DNA from: Thysanoteuthis rhombus
Lineage: Eukaryota > Mollusca > Cephalopoda > Oegopsida > Thysanoteuthidae
NCBI GenBank assembly: GCA_963457665.1
Contig: OY735227.1
Location: 37,434,250-37,498,249, forward strand
Reading direction: 5' to 3'
Length of the DNA stretch: 64,000 nt
This document shows, one piece after another, positions 24,393-29,939 of this stretch (the stretch's first letter is position 1; the number at the start of each line of letters is the position of its first letter). The notes beneath the pieces are model-generated. The model made no database searches, was not told the origin of the DNA, and saw only the letters and a program-made list of their open reading frames with translations. The position numbers and the translations under genes were made by a program.

Positions 24393-27300
24393 ATATATTA
24401 TAAATTGCAATATATCATTTTGAAATTCTGTTTGAAATGATTTCCCGTCATTATATGGTGAATGTATCATTTGGCCTTGGCAATGTAAATAAAAAAAAAA
24501 TGAAGCTGCTGCAGGAATCAAACCTGTAACCGATAGGGTAGCCACTTCAACGTAGCATTGCTCTTATCATTGAGCTAAACAGCCACCGGTAATGCAAAGG
24601 CACAAATTAAAGCAGTTATTTGGGTCTTTGATATGATGCAATTTATAATTATTTCTGTTGGATTGTATATCCATTTCTTAATAATATAGATGTTTTGCTA
24701 GGCTTCATTTTTTTTTTTTTAGAGAAAAAATATTGAATTTATTTTCCTGGAAGAGTCCATAGTTTGAAATGGCGGGTAGGAGGTATTTTTATCAACAAAA
24801 TTATTACCCCTGAATAGATGAGTCAAGTGTTACATACACCAAACCAAGAAAATCACACTGTTCATCATTAGAGTTGATGAGAAAATATTTTTTTTTTTCG
24901 GAGATTTTGTTATTATTGTTCCAATTCACTCACGGATCAAAAAATAATGAACGTGCTTAAATAATTTTGCTATTACATTGTATTCGGGGAAAAATATCTA
25001 AAACTATGCTCTGCATTTTCTTTTAAGAAATAATGTTAAAAAGTAAGGGATACTACTACATAATAAGCCTTCAATAGTTATCTCCCTAGACAAATGTTAC
25101 AGACAAAAATATAGGCATACATGTGGCATATCATATAAGTAGATTACTAGCTTTATTCCATTTTATTATTGGTTTTTTTTTTTATTCCAACACTCTGGAT
25201 TGGTACAGTCTTCATTATTACTATTATTTTGATACTAGTTTTACTCCATCTTATTAGTGTTGCTTTTTATCACAACATTCTGGGTCAATACACACTTCAT
25301 GGTTACAATTATTTTCAAACTCTAAAACTGGTCTTAGAATCAACAAAACTTTATCATACAGATATGCACAGCCTGATTTCTTTCTAATAGATAAATTCAA
25401 TTTTACAAAAAAAAATTATTTTTGTAATTTTGTTTTTATGATATATATACAATACAAAATTTGCAGGAATCATCTTTAGTCAGAATAGAAGAGTACATAG
25501 TTTTACTCTGCTGAAGTTTTATTATCCATCCAATATCACCTCTACACCATTTCAAACAACTTGAAACTATTATGTCTAATGCTATTAGGTGTAAACAAAC
25601 AATATGGTATGGAAGTAAAATCAGATAAGAAAGAATGTAGCTATATGGATAAATTTGAATGATATCTGCTGGTTAGATAAGGATAATGGTTTTTAGTTAT
25701 TTCAAATGCTTTCTTTTTACCAGTCAGTTTATTCCTTTTCTTTCTTTTGTGTTTTAGGTTGTGACCTTAACAAAACATGGCCCGTTGGAAAGACCTGACG
25801 AGGAACAGCTACATGTGCTACCTTTGTATATATTAGATGTCAATAACGACACCTTTCAAGAAAAGTTGAAAAATGGATGCATCGAGATCTTAGCCAACTA
25901 TCCAAAGGTGGCTCGAATACGGGCGACTCCAGTCACCCCGAAAAAAAAAAAGGGGAAAAATTCCAAAAAAGACAGCCCCTCTAATAAAAAGGAAAATACA
26001 TTAGCATCAAAATTATTAAATGCAAAAGATTCTTCTTATATGCAATCACATGTGGCTAAAAATTCTACTCCTGTTTTTTCTGAGAAGTTTCCAAAAGCCA
26101 CAAATATCTCAGGGTTCAATAATAATATTGTGAATAAAGCTAACTTATTTAAAAGTACAGGTGTGAAGAATACGGCCTCGTCCAAGGGGGAGGTAACTAC
26201 AGCCAGTAGTGGCAACACTCTGACAAACAAATCTTCAGAAGCCCAGAAACAGCCTCCACTGCCAGCCAATGCTAACATGTATAATGAATTTTGGAAATAC
26301 TTTTACTCGTACGGTACATTCCCTCCAGCCAATTTCCTTAAGGATGGTAATTCTGCTGATTCTATGAAATTTTTTGCAAGCCACCTTTCCGATGGCAAAC
26401 CTGTATTTGCATCCCCGGATAAATCAGTTGGTACTCTGCTTCAACATCCTGGAAGTGACCCGAGGAAAGATATGTCAGGTGGTGTTCTGACAAGGCCCGG
26501 GTCAGCGTGTAGTATCCCACTTAGCAACTCCAATATGAAAGACATCAAATGCCCTTATTCTGTGTCGAGTCTGACTTCAGACGATTTCGAGTCTCCACTG
26601 CATCTTTTATCCGAAGCTGTCATGATCAGGAGCCAGACAAGTGTTGAAAAGCCCCGCCCAGCAGCCCCGCACCAGCAAGCAGGAGCTAATGTGTCCACTC
26701 CGAGGAAGCCCGTACCCAACTCGGAACTCTCATCCTCGATGGGAGTTGCCGGCAAAGGTGGGGTAGGTCTGGGAGCTGGGGGAAATCTGCCCCCTCATCT
26801 TGTAAACCAAGCTTTCCCTAATACTAAGATACCCATAGAATTATCCAAAGACCAACATTCCAGATTTTCATCCCTTAATTCTAATTTTGATAGGAAAAAT
26901 ATTTTTGATAAAGACAAATTATGCCAAACTAGTATTGCCTCTCGCCCTCTACAGACATCTAAGCAATCTTCATTGCAGGTACCATTTACAGCAGAACAGC
27001 ATGTAACGGAATCACGAGCAGATTGTCCTGATGGATGCATGCGTGACTCTGAGCCAGAGGTCATCAGCGCCGAGCTTGAGTACAATGAGCAGAACTTTAA
27101 TGACCCTGAGATCGGGGGAGTGGCCATTGCTCTGACCCACGGATCTGTGTTGTTTGAAGTAGCCAAAAGAGAGTTACATGCCACCACGGCTCTTCTTAAT
27201 CCAAACAGGTATGAACCTACCAGGATTAGTCTTGTGTTTTATCAGCATAAAAGCATGAATCTGCGTTATCATGGTTGGTACGAGAATGAACGCAAACTGG

Positions 27301-27560
27301 AATTGCAGAGACAGAAACGGTTACAAAAATTGCAAGAAGAGTCCGAAAAGGGGCAACCGATTGCAAATTCTGAGCTCAAGCCAGGAAGTAGGAAAAAACG
27401 GAAGAAAGACGAGCAGCCAGTGGTGAACTGTGCCGCCGAATACAAGTCGATGTGGCAAGCTTCTATCAAACACACCTTCACACAAACCACGGACACAATT
27501 ATAACGCAGTGGATAGATCCACAACCAACGGTCACTGGCCCTTACCAGAAATGGATTTGA
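762..27560 (+). CDS. TET: TET methylcytosine dioxygenase, 3' eight coding exons (5' partial)
   Basis: Fe(II)/2-oxoglutarate-dependent dioxygenase of the TET/JBP family, which oxidises 5-methylcytosine to 5-hydroxymethyl-, formyl- and carboxylcytosine in nuclear DNA. Exons 762-3567, 10586-10676, 14053-14146, 15928-16136, 17137-17281, 20098-20187, 23492-23647 and 25758-27560 join in frame with GT..AG introns into 1797 codons plus TGA. Residue numbers here count from the first codon of the first exon in the window. Seen: disordered N-part (1-920), Cys-rich region with ECGC near 930 and TCACQG at 1069-1074, [16 protein letters not shown] in exon 5, the iron motif HKD (H1185, D1187), the distal iron ligand H1671 in RELHATT, and the 2-oxoglutarate Arg R1686 in [12 protein letters not shown]. 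The C-terminus GPYQKWI resembles the vertebrate TET ends. No CXXC domain is in the window; the reading frame is open at the first acceptor, so the protein starts further left or at Met 768. Family is certain; which vertebrate paralogue it is closest to is not resolved. Confidence 0.95.
3643..3745 (-). repeat. SINE family A copy
   Basis: Shares GGCCACAAG and GAGGATTGAACTCAC (reverse of the B-box region) with the copy at 1-118. Lies about 75 bp inside intron 1 of TET. Confidence 0.5.
4340..4750 (-). repeat. Dispersed ~400-bp repeat, family F
   Basis: Reverse of the unit at 13600-14045: shares the ACTCAATAGAAACTGTC end, the GATCAATTAAAAATTGG region, and GGTTCAGCC..AGCTAGCCAGACCAACTT near 4620-4700. 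Type unknown, non-coding. Other copies at 6745, 10020, 13600, 19075 and 63375. Confidence 0.5.
4825..5090 (+). repeat. tRNA-derived SINE, family D
   Basis: A-box TAGTGTAATGGTTAGCTC and B-box-like GAGTTTGATTTCC are spaced as in a tRNA (4842-4895), followed by about 190 bp of unrelated body. Single copy recognised in the window. The head lacks the base pairing of a functional tRNA. Confidence 0.6.
5157..5519 (+). mobile_element. pogo/Tigger-like non-autonomous element
   Basis: Terminal inverted repeats starting CAGTGATACCCCTCTAAACA and, from the right end reversed, CAGTTACACCTTGATTAGTA, flanked by TA on both sides (5155-5156, 5520-5521). No transposase frame. A shorter relative is at 47289-47459. 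Confidence 0.65.
6096..6770 (+). repeat. Tandem repeat, ~145-bp unit, five copies
   Basis: The anchor CTTGGCAGTGCCCATCTCCT (with variants) recurs at 6113, 6245, 6401, 6545 and 6692, spacing 132-156 bp. Each unit also carries GATCAAGGATGTCATTGGTG and GTAGTACTGCATT. Copies are diverged by small indels; no conserved frame. Confidence 0.8.
6745..7045 (+). repeat. Family F repeat copy
   Basis: Shares TTGATCACTTAATTTGTG, GGCGAGAGAAGTAACTT and the end GGTTTCTAACTGACTAACCA with copies at 13600 and 19075. Confidence 0.5.
7291..7705 (+). mobile_element. mariner-like non-autonomous element, copy 1
   Basis: Inverted repeats TGAGGTCAGTCAGGAAAGTA and (right, reversed) CAAGGTCTGTCCGGAAAGTA, flanked by TA at 7289-7290 and 7706-7707. 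Inside, SPYSLDLTL near 7550-7600 resembles the SPYSPDLAP catalytic block of mariner transposases, followed by stops. An internally deleted copy. Related copy at 22702. Confidence 0.75.
7710..8000 (+). repeat. Three tandem units of an AGCTTAGCTTAG repeat, family B
   Basis: Units start at about 7711, 7823 and 7921 with (A)GCTTAGCTTAGT, each carrying a GGAAGATTG..CCAATCTTCCAA pattern. Period about 100-110 bp. Same family at 20640-21000 and 56905-57010. Confidence 0.6.
8345..8400. repeat. (TA)n microsatellite
   Basis: More than 25 uninterrupted AT dinucleotides in TET intron 1. Confidence 0.97.
8770..8990 (+). repeat. tRNA-derived SINE, family C
   Basis: Head TTTAGCTCAATGGTAAGAGC is a clear tRNA A-box and GGTTCAATTCC a clear B-box, 40-odd bp apart. 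Body continues to GGGAGATCATTTCAAATATA. Reverse copies at 24395-24610 and (tail only) 36853-36910, both abutting TA arrays. The acceptor and anticodon stems do not pair as in a real tRNA. Confidence 0.75.
9157..9254. repeat. Fold-back (hairpin) element, ~45-bp arms
   Basis: Arms 9157-9203 and 9211-9254 are imperfect inverted copies (GTCTAAAAGATTTCATCAGG against TCCTGATGAGATGTTAGAC), leaving a loop of under 10 bp. Each arm contains CCTGATGA followed by a GAAA- or AAAA-type run, like the terminal motif seen at 11680, 39238 and 48783. Confidence 0.7.
9291..9342. repeat. (TA)n microsatellite
   Basis: About 26 TA dinucleotides directly after the fold-back element and a T-rich stretch. Confidence 0.97.
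10020..10270 (-). repeat. Family F repeat copy, with C10 run
   Basis: Reverse of the family F core: GGATCAATTTAGCATACATT, CTAGACATAAGGAGTAAATG, then AAACCCATTTTGACAATTT. Lies about 315 bp before TET exon b. Confidence 0.5.
10586..10676 (+). CDS. TET: TET exon b: start of catalytic core
   Basis: Acceptor AG 10584-10585 behind a long T tract; donor GT at 10677. Encodes residues 936-965 plus two bases of Arg966. Contains [11 protein letters not shown] and [10 protein letters not shown], which match the TET signature EGP(F/Y)YTHLGAG. Phase 1 in, phase 2 out. Confidence 0.93.
10965..11270 (+). pseudogene. Tc1-family transposase, N-terminal fragment
   Basis: From ATG 10988 reads [20 protein letters not shown], then PGQNTSKI and [14 protein letters not shown]: the helix-turn-helix DNA-binding start of Tc1-like transposases ([11 protein letters not shown], LGQSISKTAxLVGCS). 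It stops at 11198-11200, and the catalytic DDE part is absent. Decayed insertion in TET intron 2. Confidence 0.75.
11508..11753. repeat. Fold-back element, ~90-bp arms
   Basis: Left arm 11508-11597 is the reverse of right arm 11664-11753: both contain GATATTAC..ATGAAGAG..GTAGA.ATGAA..AAACGTTG and GATGAAAAGAAGAGGTTGAA. The 66-bp spacer includes a T run. A third, single copy is at 48730-48865. Confidence 0.75.
12190..12870 (+). repeat. Dispersed repeat family G (two units)
   Basis: Units near 12220-12330 and 12720-12870 share GCATTTCTATAGT, ATTTCTATAAATGCTTTTAG and TTTGCTGTGTxA..TATATG. More copies at 16198, 16490 and, reversed, 33040. No coding content. Confidence 0.55.
12915..13526 (+). mobile_element. 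Helitron-like non-autonomous copies (one truncated, one entire)
   Basis: Two units, each starting TCTA(C/T)CCATATAA, at 12915 and 13238; the second ends in a short hairpin (CCCGT..ATGGG), TATATG and CTAG at 13523-13526. The block sits between A (12914) and T (13527), as expected for Helitrons. A related copy is at 59025-59374. Assigned from ends only; no Rep or helicase is present. Confidence 0.45.
13600..14045 (+). repeat. Family F repeat abutting TET exon c
   Basis: Near-complete copy: TTAGGTTTCTTCAGTTTTTA, GGCTGGCTATGTATGT, CTGAAAATTTACACC, then GGTTGACTAACCAGACCTGT ending near 14042. The TET acceptor lies only about 8 bp further on. Compare 19075-19445 and 63375-63685. Confidence 0.65.
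14053..14146 (+). CDS. TET: TET exon c: core, [15 protein letters not shown] block
   Basis: Acceptor AG 14051-14052, donor GTAAGC at 14147. Encodes residues 966-997, ending GCPIAKW, a near-invariant TET block. The intron end is unusual: a dispersed repeat stops about 8 bp before the acceptor, so the polypyrimidine tract is very short. Confidence 0.93.
14500..15560. repeat. 29-bp minisatellite, ~36 units, with higher-order structure
   Basis: Contiguous 29-bp units: GAACTTGCAATGTATTTCTA followed by TTGTA plus a variable dinucleotide (AA, GA or AT) and GA. Units with AT always also carry GCAAAG instead of GCAATG. These marker units recur every 6 or 7 units (174 or 203 bp). Copies are otherwise nearly identical, implying recent homogenisation. 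No spacers and no frame. Confidence 0.97.
15600..15770 (-). repeat. SINE family A copy
   Basis: Shares CCATTACTCCGTGGGG, TTAGCTTAATCTGG, GGTCACAAGTGT and CCAGTGAGGATCAAACTCAC with the family. Confidence 0.55.
15928..16136 (+). CDS. TET: TET exon d: core, [16 protein letters not shown] block
   Basis: Acceptor AG 15926-15927, donor GTAAGT at 16137. Encodes residues 998-1066 plus two bases of Gln1067. Contains [23 protein letters not shown] and [10 protein letters not shown], colinear with the vertebrate TET core. The 29-bp minisatellite in the preceding intron ends only about 370 bp upstream of this exon. Confidence 0.93.
16198..16660 (+). repeat. Family G repeat (two units)
   Basis: Units near 16198-16330 and 16490-16640 share GCATTTCTATAGTAAAATAA, ATTTTTATAAAT and a TCACTATATATGTAATC-type stretch. 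Confidence 0.6.
16716..17084 (+). mobile_element. DNA transposon remnant (mariner-like ends)
   Basis: Ends CAGGATGGGTGAG (left) and, reversed, CAGGGTGGGTGAA (right) form inverted repeats; TA follows the right end. Inside, around 16850-16990, broken frames resemble the C-terminal end of a DDE transposase. It ends 52 bp before TET exon e. Confidence 0.55.
17137..17281 (+). CDS. TET: TET exon e: Cys-rich / DSBH start, [16 protein letters not shown]
   Basis: Acceptor AG 17135-17136, donor GTGAGT at 17282. Encodes residues 1067-1115. TCACQGID and [19 protein letters not shown] are hallmark TET sequence. Between them the vertebrate DPETCG is DMKKRG here, so a Cys is replaced by Arg1080. Confidence 0.94.
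18233..18420 (+). repeat. tRNA-derived SINE, family E
   Basis: A-box-like GCTGAGTGGTATAGCGGTTA and B-box-like CCGAGTTCAAGTTGC, then a body with CACTAAAGTCCTTGGGAAAG. Reverse copy at 42735-42890; a degenerate copy at 21515-21660. Confidence 0.6.
18664..18995 (+). mobile_element. hAT-type non-autonomous element, copy 1
   Basis: Inverted ends CAGTGGTTTCTAAACTT and (reversed) CAGTGGTTTCGAAACTGG. Flanking 8-mers GCCTATGA and TCCTAAGG match at 5 of 8. Interior is homologous to the better-preserved copy at 43070-43419 (TGGTACAAGT..TGTGTACAATAATT). Confidence 0.75.
19075..19445 (+). repeat. Family F repeat copy
   Basis: Shares CAGGTTTCTTCAGTTTCTAA, GAAAATTTAAACATTTACTC, TTATGCTTAATTGATCCCTT and TTTCTATTGAGTAACTACTC with the family. 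Confidence 0.6.
20098..20187 (+). CDS. TET: TET exon f: [20 protein letters not shown] block
   Basis: Acceptor AG 20096-20097 after a T-rich tract, donor GTAAGT at 20188. Exactly 30 codons (1116-1145), phase 0 on both sides, so skipping this exon would keep the frame. The block matches the helical LATRLAPxYKxxAPxAYQNQ segment of TET1-3. Confidence 0.93.
20640..21000 (+). repeat. Tandem units of repeat family B
   Basis: AAGCTTAGCTTAGTGCAGCA (20729) and related starts near 20800 and 20900, with GTGTTGTAC(C/T)AATCT..CCAAGTGG between them; about 90-bp spacing. Confidence 0.55.
21515..21660 (+). repeat. SINE family E, degenerate copy
   Basis: Shares GGTGTTGAGTAATG, CCTTCACACTAATATCCTTA and GAAAAGACATGAATCTTCTC with the family E copy at 18233. 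The A-box and B-box region is decayed. Confidence 0.4.
21720..22110 (+). pseudogene. CR1-like LINE reverse transcriptase, C-terminal fragment
   Basis: Reads [20 protein letters not shown], then, after a stop, [25 protein letters not shown]: the conserved thumb region (LVRPHLEYASxVWxPY, RRATKLIPGLRxLPYEERL) of CR1/Jockey-type elements. In-frame stops; dead. Confidence 0.75.
22121..22565 (+). repeat. Tandem duplication (~223 bp) inside the LINE 3' part
   Basis: Block from 22121 and block from 22344 both run CAATGTGAGATATGCAAACA, then ACAAAGAACxC, CATCACC.TCCTG.TATTA.AGAC, GATCCCTTTCATACTGAAAC, CTATTA..ATGTT. About 85-90% identical. Confidence 0.75.
22702..23417 (+). mobile_element. mariner-like element, copy 2, interrupted by a LINE
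   Basis: Left end CAAAGTCTATCTGGAAAGTA after TA; degenerate right end CCCGGCTGACCTCATTG. Carries transposase C-terminal sequence [20 protein letters not shown] (23241-23300), corresponding to the end of mariner-type DDE enzymes, with stops before and after. A LINE fragment splits it at 22772-23010. The element ends about 75 bp before TET exon g. Confidence 0.7.
22772..23010 (-). mobile_element. RTE-like LINE 3' fragment nested in the mariner-like element
   Basis: Same 3' tail as 121-690: ATCATCATCATCAGTCTTGT, GTCCGTCGTTGGACATATAC, TTCTTGCAACATAGCCAGTC. Mariner sequence resumes on both sides when compared with copy 1 at 7291. Confidence 0.75.
23492..23647 (+). CDS. TET: TET exon g: iron-binding HxD exon
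   Basis: Acceptor AG 23490-23491, donor GTAAGA at 23648. 52 codons (1146-1197), phase 0 on both sides. Contains [14 protein letters not shown] and [12 protein letters not shown]1185 and D1187 form the HxD iron motif, with Lys between them where vertebrates have Arg. Between ECRLG and RPFSG there are 10 residues against 3-4 in vertebrates, including an added Cys1168. Confidence 0.94.
23697..23775 (-). mobile_element. RTE-like LINE 3' tail
   Basis: CATCATCATCAGTCTTTTAA then GTCCGTCGTTGGACATAGAC; only about 80 bp, 5'-truncated, 50 bp after TET exon g. Confidence 0.7.
24000..24240 (-). repeat. SINE family A fragments
   Basis: Two partial copies with ATGAGGATTGAACCCAG and TTAGCTTG(C/T)TGATCATTGCT followed by (C/T)ATC(C/T)TGATCTGTTTTTA. 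Confidence 0.5.
24331..24395. repeat. (TA)n / (GT)n microsatellite at a SINE tail
   Basis: About 23 TA units then GTGTGTGTGTGT, directly abutting the 3' end of the reversed SINE below. Confidence 0.95.
24395..24610 (-). repeat. SINE family C copy
   Basis: Reverse of 8770-8990: on the minus strand TTTAGCTCAATGATAAGAGC (A-box), GGTTACAGGTTTGATTCCTG (B-box), then GGGAAATCATTTCAAACAGA and a TA array. Confidence 0.75.
25758..27560 (+). CDS. TET: TET exon h: terminal exon with low-complexity insert and C-terminal core
   Basis: Acceptor AG 25756-25757; stop TGA 27558-27560. Residues 1198-1797. Opens with VVTLTKHG and [14 protein letters not shown] (core), then about 375 residues of Ser/Asn/Lys-rich sequence (about 1255-1630) starting with a basic [11 protein letters not shown] stretch that looks like a nuclear signal. 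The core resumes at [20 protein letters not shown], with H1671 (RELHATT) and R1686 ([13 protein letters not shown]). A basic [13 protein letters not shown] helix and GPYQKWI end follow. An uninterrupted run of 11 A lies in coding sequence at 25941-25951. The insert splitting the double-stranded beta-helix is a known TET feature. Confidence 0.95.
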   Translation, partial: VVTLTKHGPLERPDEEQLHVLPLYILDVNNDTFQEKLKNGCIEILANYPKVARIRATPVTPKKKKGKNSKKDSPSNKKENTLASKLLNAKDSSYMQSHVAKNSTPVFSEKFPKATNISGFNNNIVNKANLFKSTGVKNTASSKGEVTTASSGNTLTNKSSEAQKQPPLPANANMYNEFWKYFYSYGTFPPANFLKDGNSADSMKFFASHLSDGKPVFASPDKSVGTLLQHPGSDPRKDMSGGVLTRPGSACSIPLSNSNMKDIKCPYSVSSLTSDDFESPLHLLSEAVMIRSQTSVEKPRPAAPHQQAGANVSTPRKPVPNSELSSSMGVAGKGGVGLGAGGNLPPHLVNQAFPNTKIPIELSKDQHSRFSSLNSNFDRKNIFDKDKLCQTSIASRPLQTSKQSSLQVPFTAEQHVTESRADCPDGCMRDSEPEVISAELEYNEQNFNDPEIGGVAIALTHGSVLFEVAKRELHATTALLNPNRYEPTRISLVFYQHKSMNLRYHGWYENERKLELQRQKRLQKLQEESEKGQPIANSELKPGSRKKRKKDEQPVVNCAAEYKSMWQASIKHTFTQTTDTIITQWIDPQPTVTGPYQKWI

Positions 27561-27998
27561 CAAAAATCCATCGATTTAATAACTTTATAAATTCACATAG
27601 ATCAGTATCATTAAAGAAAGAAAAAGAACTATTCATTTCAGAAAAAAATGCATACACGTATTATATATATATATATAATATATATACACGTATGTATAAG
27701 TGTGTATATGTATCTTGTTTTATCTGTTGTTCTCTCATAACCACTCGAATGGAAACGTTTTCTTTTTACATCGACCATTTTTAAGCGATTTATTTACCTC
27801 TGCCCTCGCAAAATGATCTTTCATTTGTAATTTATTAATTTTTATCACTTTTGGATTCTTTTTGATTGTTTTTTTTTCCTCTTTTAATCTTTGAAGAAAT
27901 ATTTTGTTCTGATATTTCTTCCCTCGCAATATACACCCTTTCTCTCTTTTGTAAAATACATTTTATTTATCGATTTGAATATATATGATATATATGGA
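27561..27998 (+). other. Probable proximal TET 3' UTR
   Basis: Follows the stop codon directly; AT-rich, with a short interrupted TA stretch (27661-27685). No AATAAA here (one ATTAAA at about 27610, very close to the stop). Confidence 0.5.
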
Positions 27999-28859
27999 CA
28001 GTAGATTCTGGTTAATTGGGACATGATGAGAATCGAATGACTCAGCCCAATTAAGCGGCTGCCCCGGTTTTATAAAGCAACAAACATATAAACAAAATGT
28101 GCATTTTTGGTTTTAGTATCAAGTAAATATACTAAAGAACATAAATGATTTTTCCAGCTTAGTCAGCAAAAAAAAAAAAAAAAAACTTTTAATATCAACT
28201 CTTAAATTTGTATCAGAAAATTCAAATTCAAGAGGAATAACTACTCATTGAAGTACCTGCCGGTTTATGAATTTGAGAGTTGAATGAAAACTTATACAAA
28301 TTCAGTAAAACTTTAGAAAAAAAATGTTCAAAACAAATTTTTTTCCATATTATAGATTTAAAAACATACTGAATTTTCAAAAACCTTAATACTCATTGAC
28401 TTTTGCAGAATTTTTTGAGCGTAACTGACGTAGTCTATCGAAAGATCAAAATCAGTGCATTTTATCTAGTGAAGATAACAGACTGCCTTCATTACCTTCT
28501 TTCATTAAATAATGTCATAATCAATCAACATGTTTCATTGCTTCCTGATTAGTCACTTGTTCATATCCAGACATGTCATCCTCATGACACATATTATTGT
28601 ACCTATACTCTAAGAGGATGTTCACAACAGAAACCCAGCATACACTGCCTGACTGAGGCTAAGTGGAGAGTGAGTCAGTAATGACCAACTTAAAAGTTAC
28701 TTTGGTTGGTTCATGCTGCCCCAATTAAATGGCTTGATGGCCCTATTAAGCTAAGGAAACTATTAAAAAATATACTTTATTTATTTTTGTTTTTCAATAT
28801 TTGGCTAAAATAAACGGATGCCTTGATTAACCGGTGAGCCAATTATCCGGAATCTGCTG
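27999..28859 (+). mobile_element. pogo/Tigger-like non-autonomous element
   Basis: Ends CAGTAGATTCTGGTTAATTG and (reversed) CAGCAGATTCCGGATAATTG are inverted repeats of the pogo type; AT-rich flanks with TA on the right. 861 bp, no transposase frame. Carries the first AATAAA downstream of TET (28809-28814). Confidence 0.65.
28490..28612. repeat. ~115-bp dispersed repeat, copy 1
   Basis: ATAATGTCATAATCAATCAA, TTGCTTCCTGATTAGTCACT and CCTATACTCTAA shared at about 95% with 30714-30822, same orientation. Confidence 0.85.
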
Positions 28860-28970
28860 TATATGATAAAGTTTGATGTCATTCGAAGAAGAGTTACCCC
28901 CCTTGAAATTTTGTCACCTTTATTTATTGATTTTTTCATTTTTTTTTTACTTTTTCATTTTTTTTCCTCC

Positions 28971-29044
28971 CTCTGTCCCATGATAGTTGTTACATTTAGT
29001 GTACAAAATAGATGTGCAAGTGTAACAACTATTATGGGACAGAG
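28971..29044. repeat. 24-bp perfect-pairing inverted repeat (hairpin)
   Basis: Arms 28971-28994 (CTCTGTCCCATGATAGTTGT then TACA) and 29021-29044 pair along their full length in RNA with one G:U; loop 26 nt. Could be a small MITE relic or an RNA hairpin; see findings. Confidence 0.85.
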
Positions 29045-29679
29045 GTAGTACTTACCTATAGATTAAAATAGATTCTGCCTCACAATCTTTTAGGTATTAC
29101 TATGACATTATTAGCACATAGTTTCCGCCACCCACACCCATAACTTTTAGTGTAATATATGATAACTGATAGGATTTTACTATTGGCAAATTTTTCGACT
29201 TATTCTAGTGGGCTTTTAGTAGAACAAATGTTTTACGACAACTCTGTGCAGTTAGTGAGTATTTTTATTTTTCACATGCTGTCATTTATCGATAGAATGA
29301 AAGTAAGTCTTTATTTCAACAACTTCTCCTTCACCAAAACAAACTGGACATGCCTAATCCTCCCCGACCCCCCAATATCTCTCTTTGAATTGGTTGGTTT
29401 GGAGTGCTTTACTCGTTATTCACTTTCGGTTGGCTTTGTTATTGCATTAATTATAAATATGCACCAATTTTTGTTGTCTCTTTATCTTCCCAGTATTTTA
29501 TTTAAGGATTTTTTAAATTTTAGATTTCATTTGATATTTCCGTTGGTACGTCATCAATATCAGTATGTCATGTCAGTCAGCGTGCCAGGTTCTTCAATTT
29601 TGCTGACCCTCATCCACGTTCTGCTTTTTGTATATATTATGCCAAAACAGTGAAATTACCTAATTGGCATAATTTTCAC

Positions 29680-29910
29680 CTTTTTTTTTTTACATAAAAT
29701 ATATACAGTTTTAATTTGATCAAAACCCAATTTAATCAAAACAAGGATAAAAGACAACTACTTTTTTACAATATGTGAAATCAAAATTTTTTACAAAAAT
29801 AGATAAATACAAAGTTTTAACTTTTTTCATACTTTTAATTTGATCAAAAGATTATTTGATCGAACAAGGATCTAAAATAACTTACGATCAAAAGTTTATA
29901 TAATCAAAAT
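29680..29910. repeat. Two-unit degenerate tandem repeat (~132 bp)
   Basis: Units share TTTTAATTTGATCAAAA followed by ATT.GATC.AA.CAAGGAT(A/C)(A/T)AA, at about 29709 and 29836. Confidence 0.5.
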
Positions 29911-29939
29911 GAAATTAAATTTTTCTTGCAAAAAATAAG

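Larger units (their letters stand above)
23648..25757 (+). other. TET intron 7 (2.1 kb)
   Basis: Donor GTAAGA 23648, acceptor AG 25756-25757. Holds a LINE tail, SINE fragments and a TA array; nothing identifiable at 24620-25740 beyond T-rich and simple stretches. Confidence 0.85.

Noticed and set aside
26795-27187. 130-codon antisense frame in the last TET exon
   Set aside because: Opposite strand of conserved TET core codons; no motif of its own.
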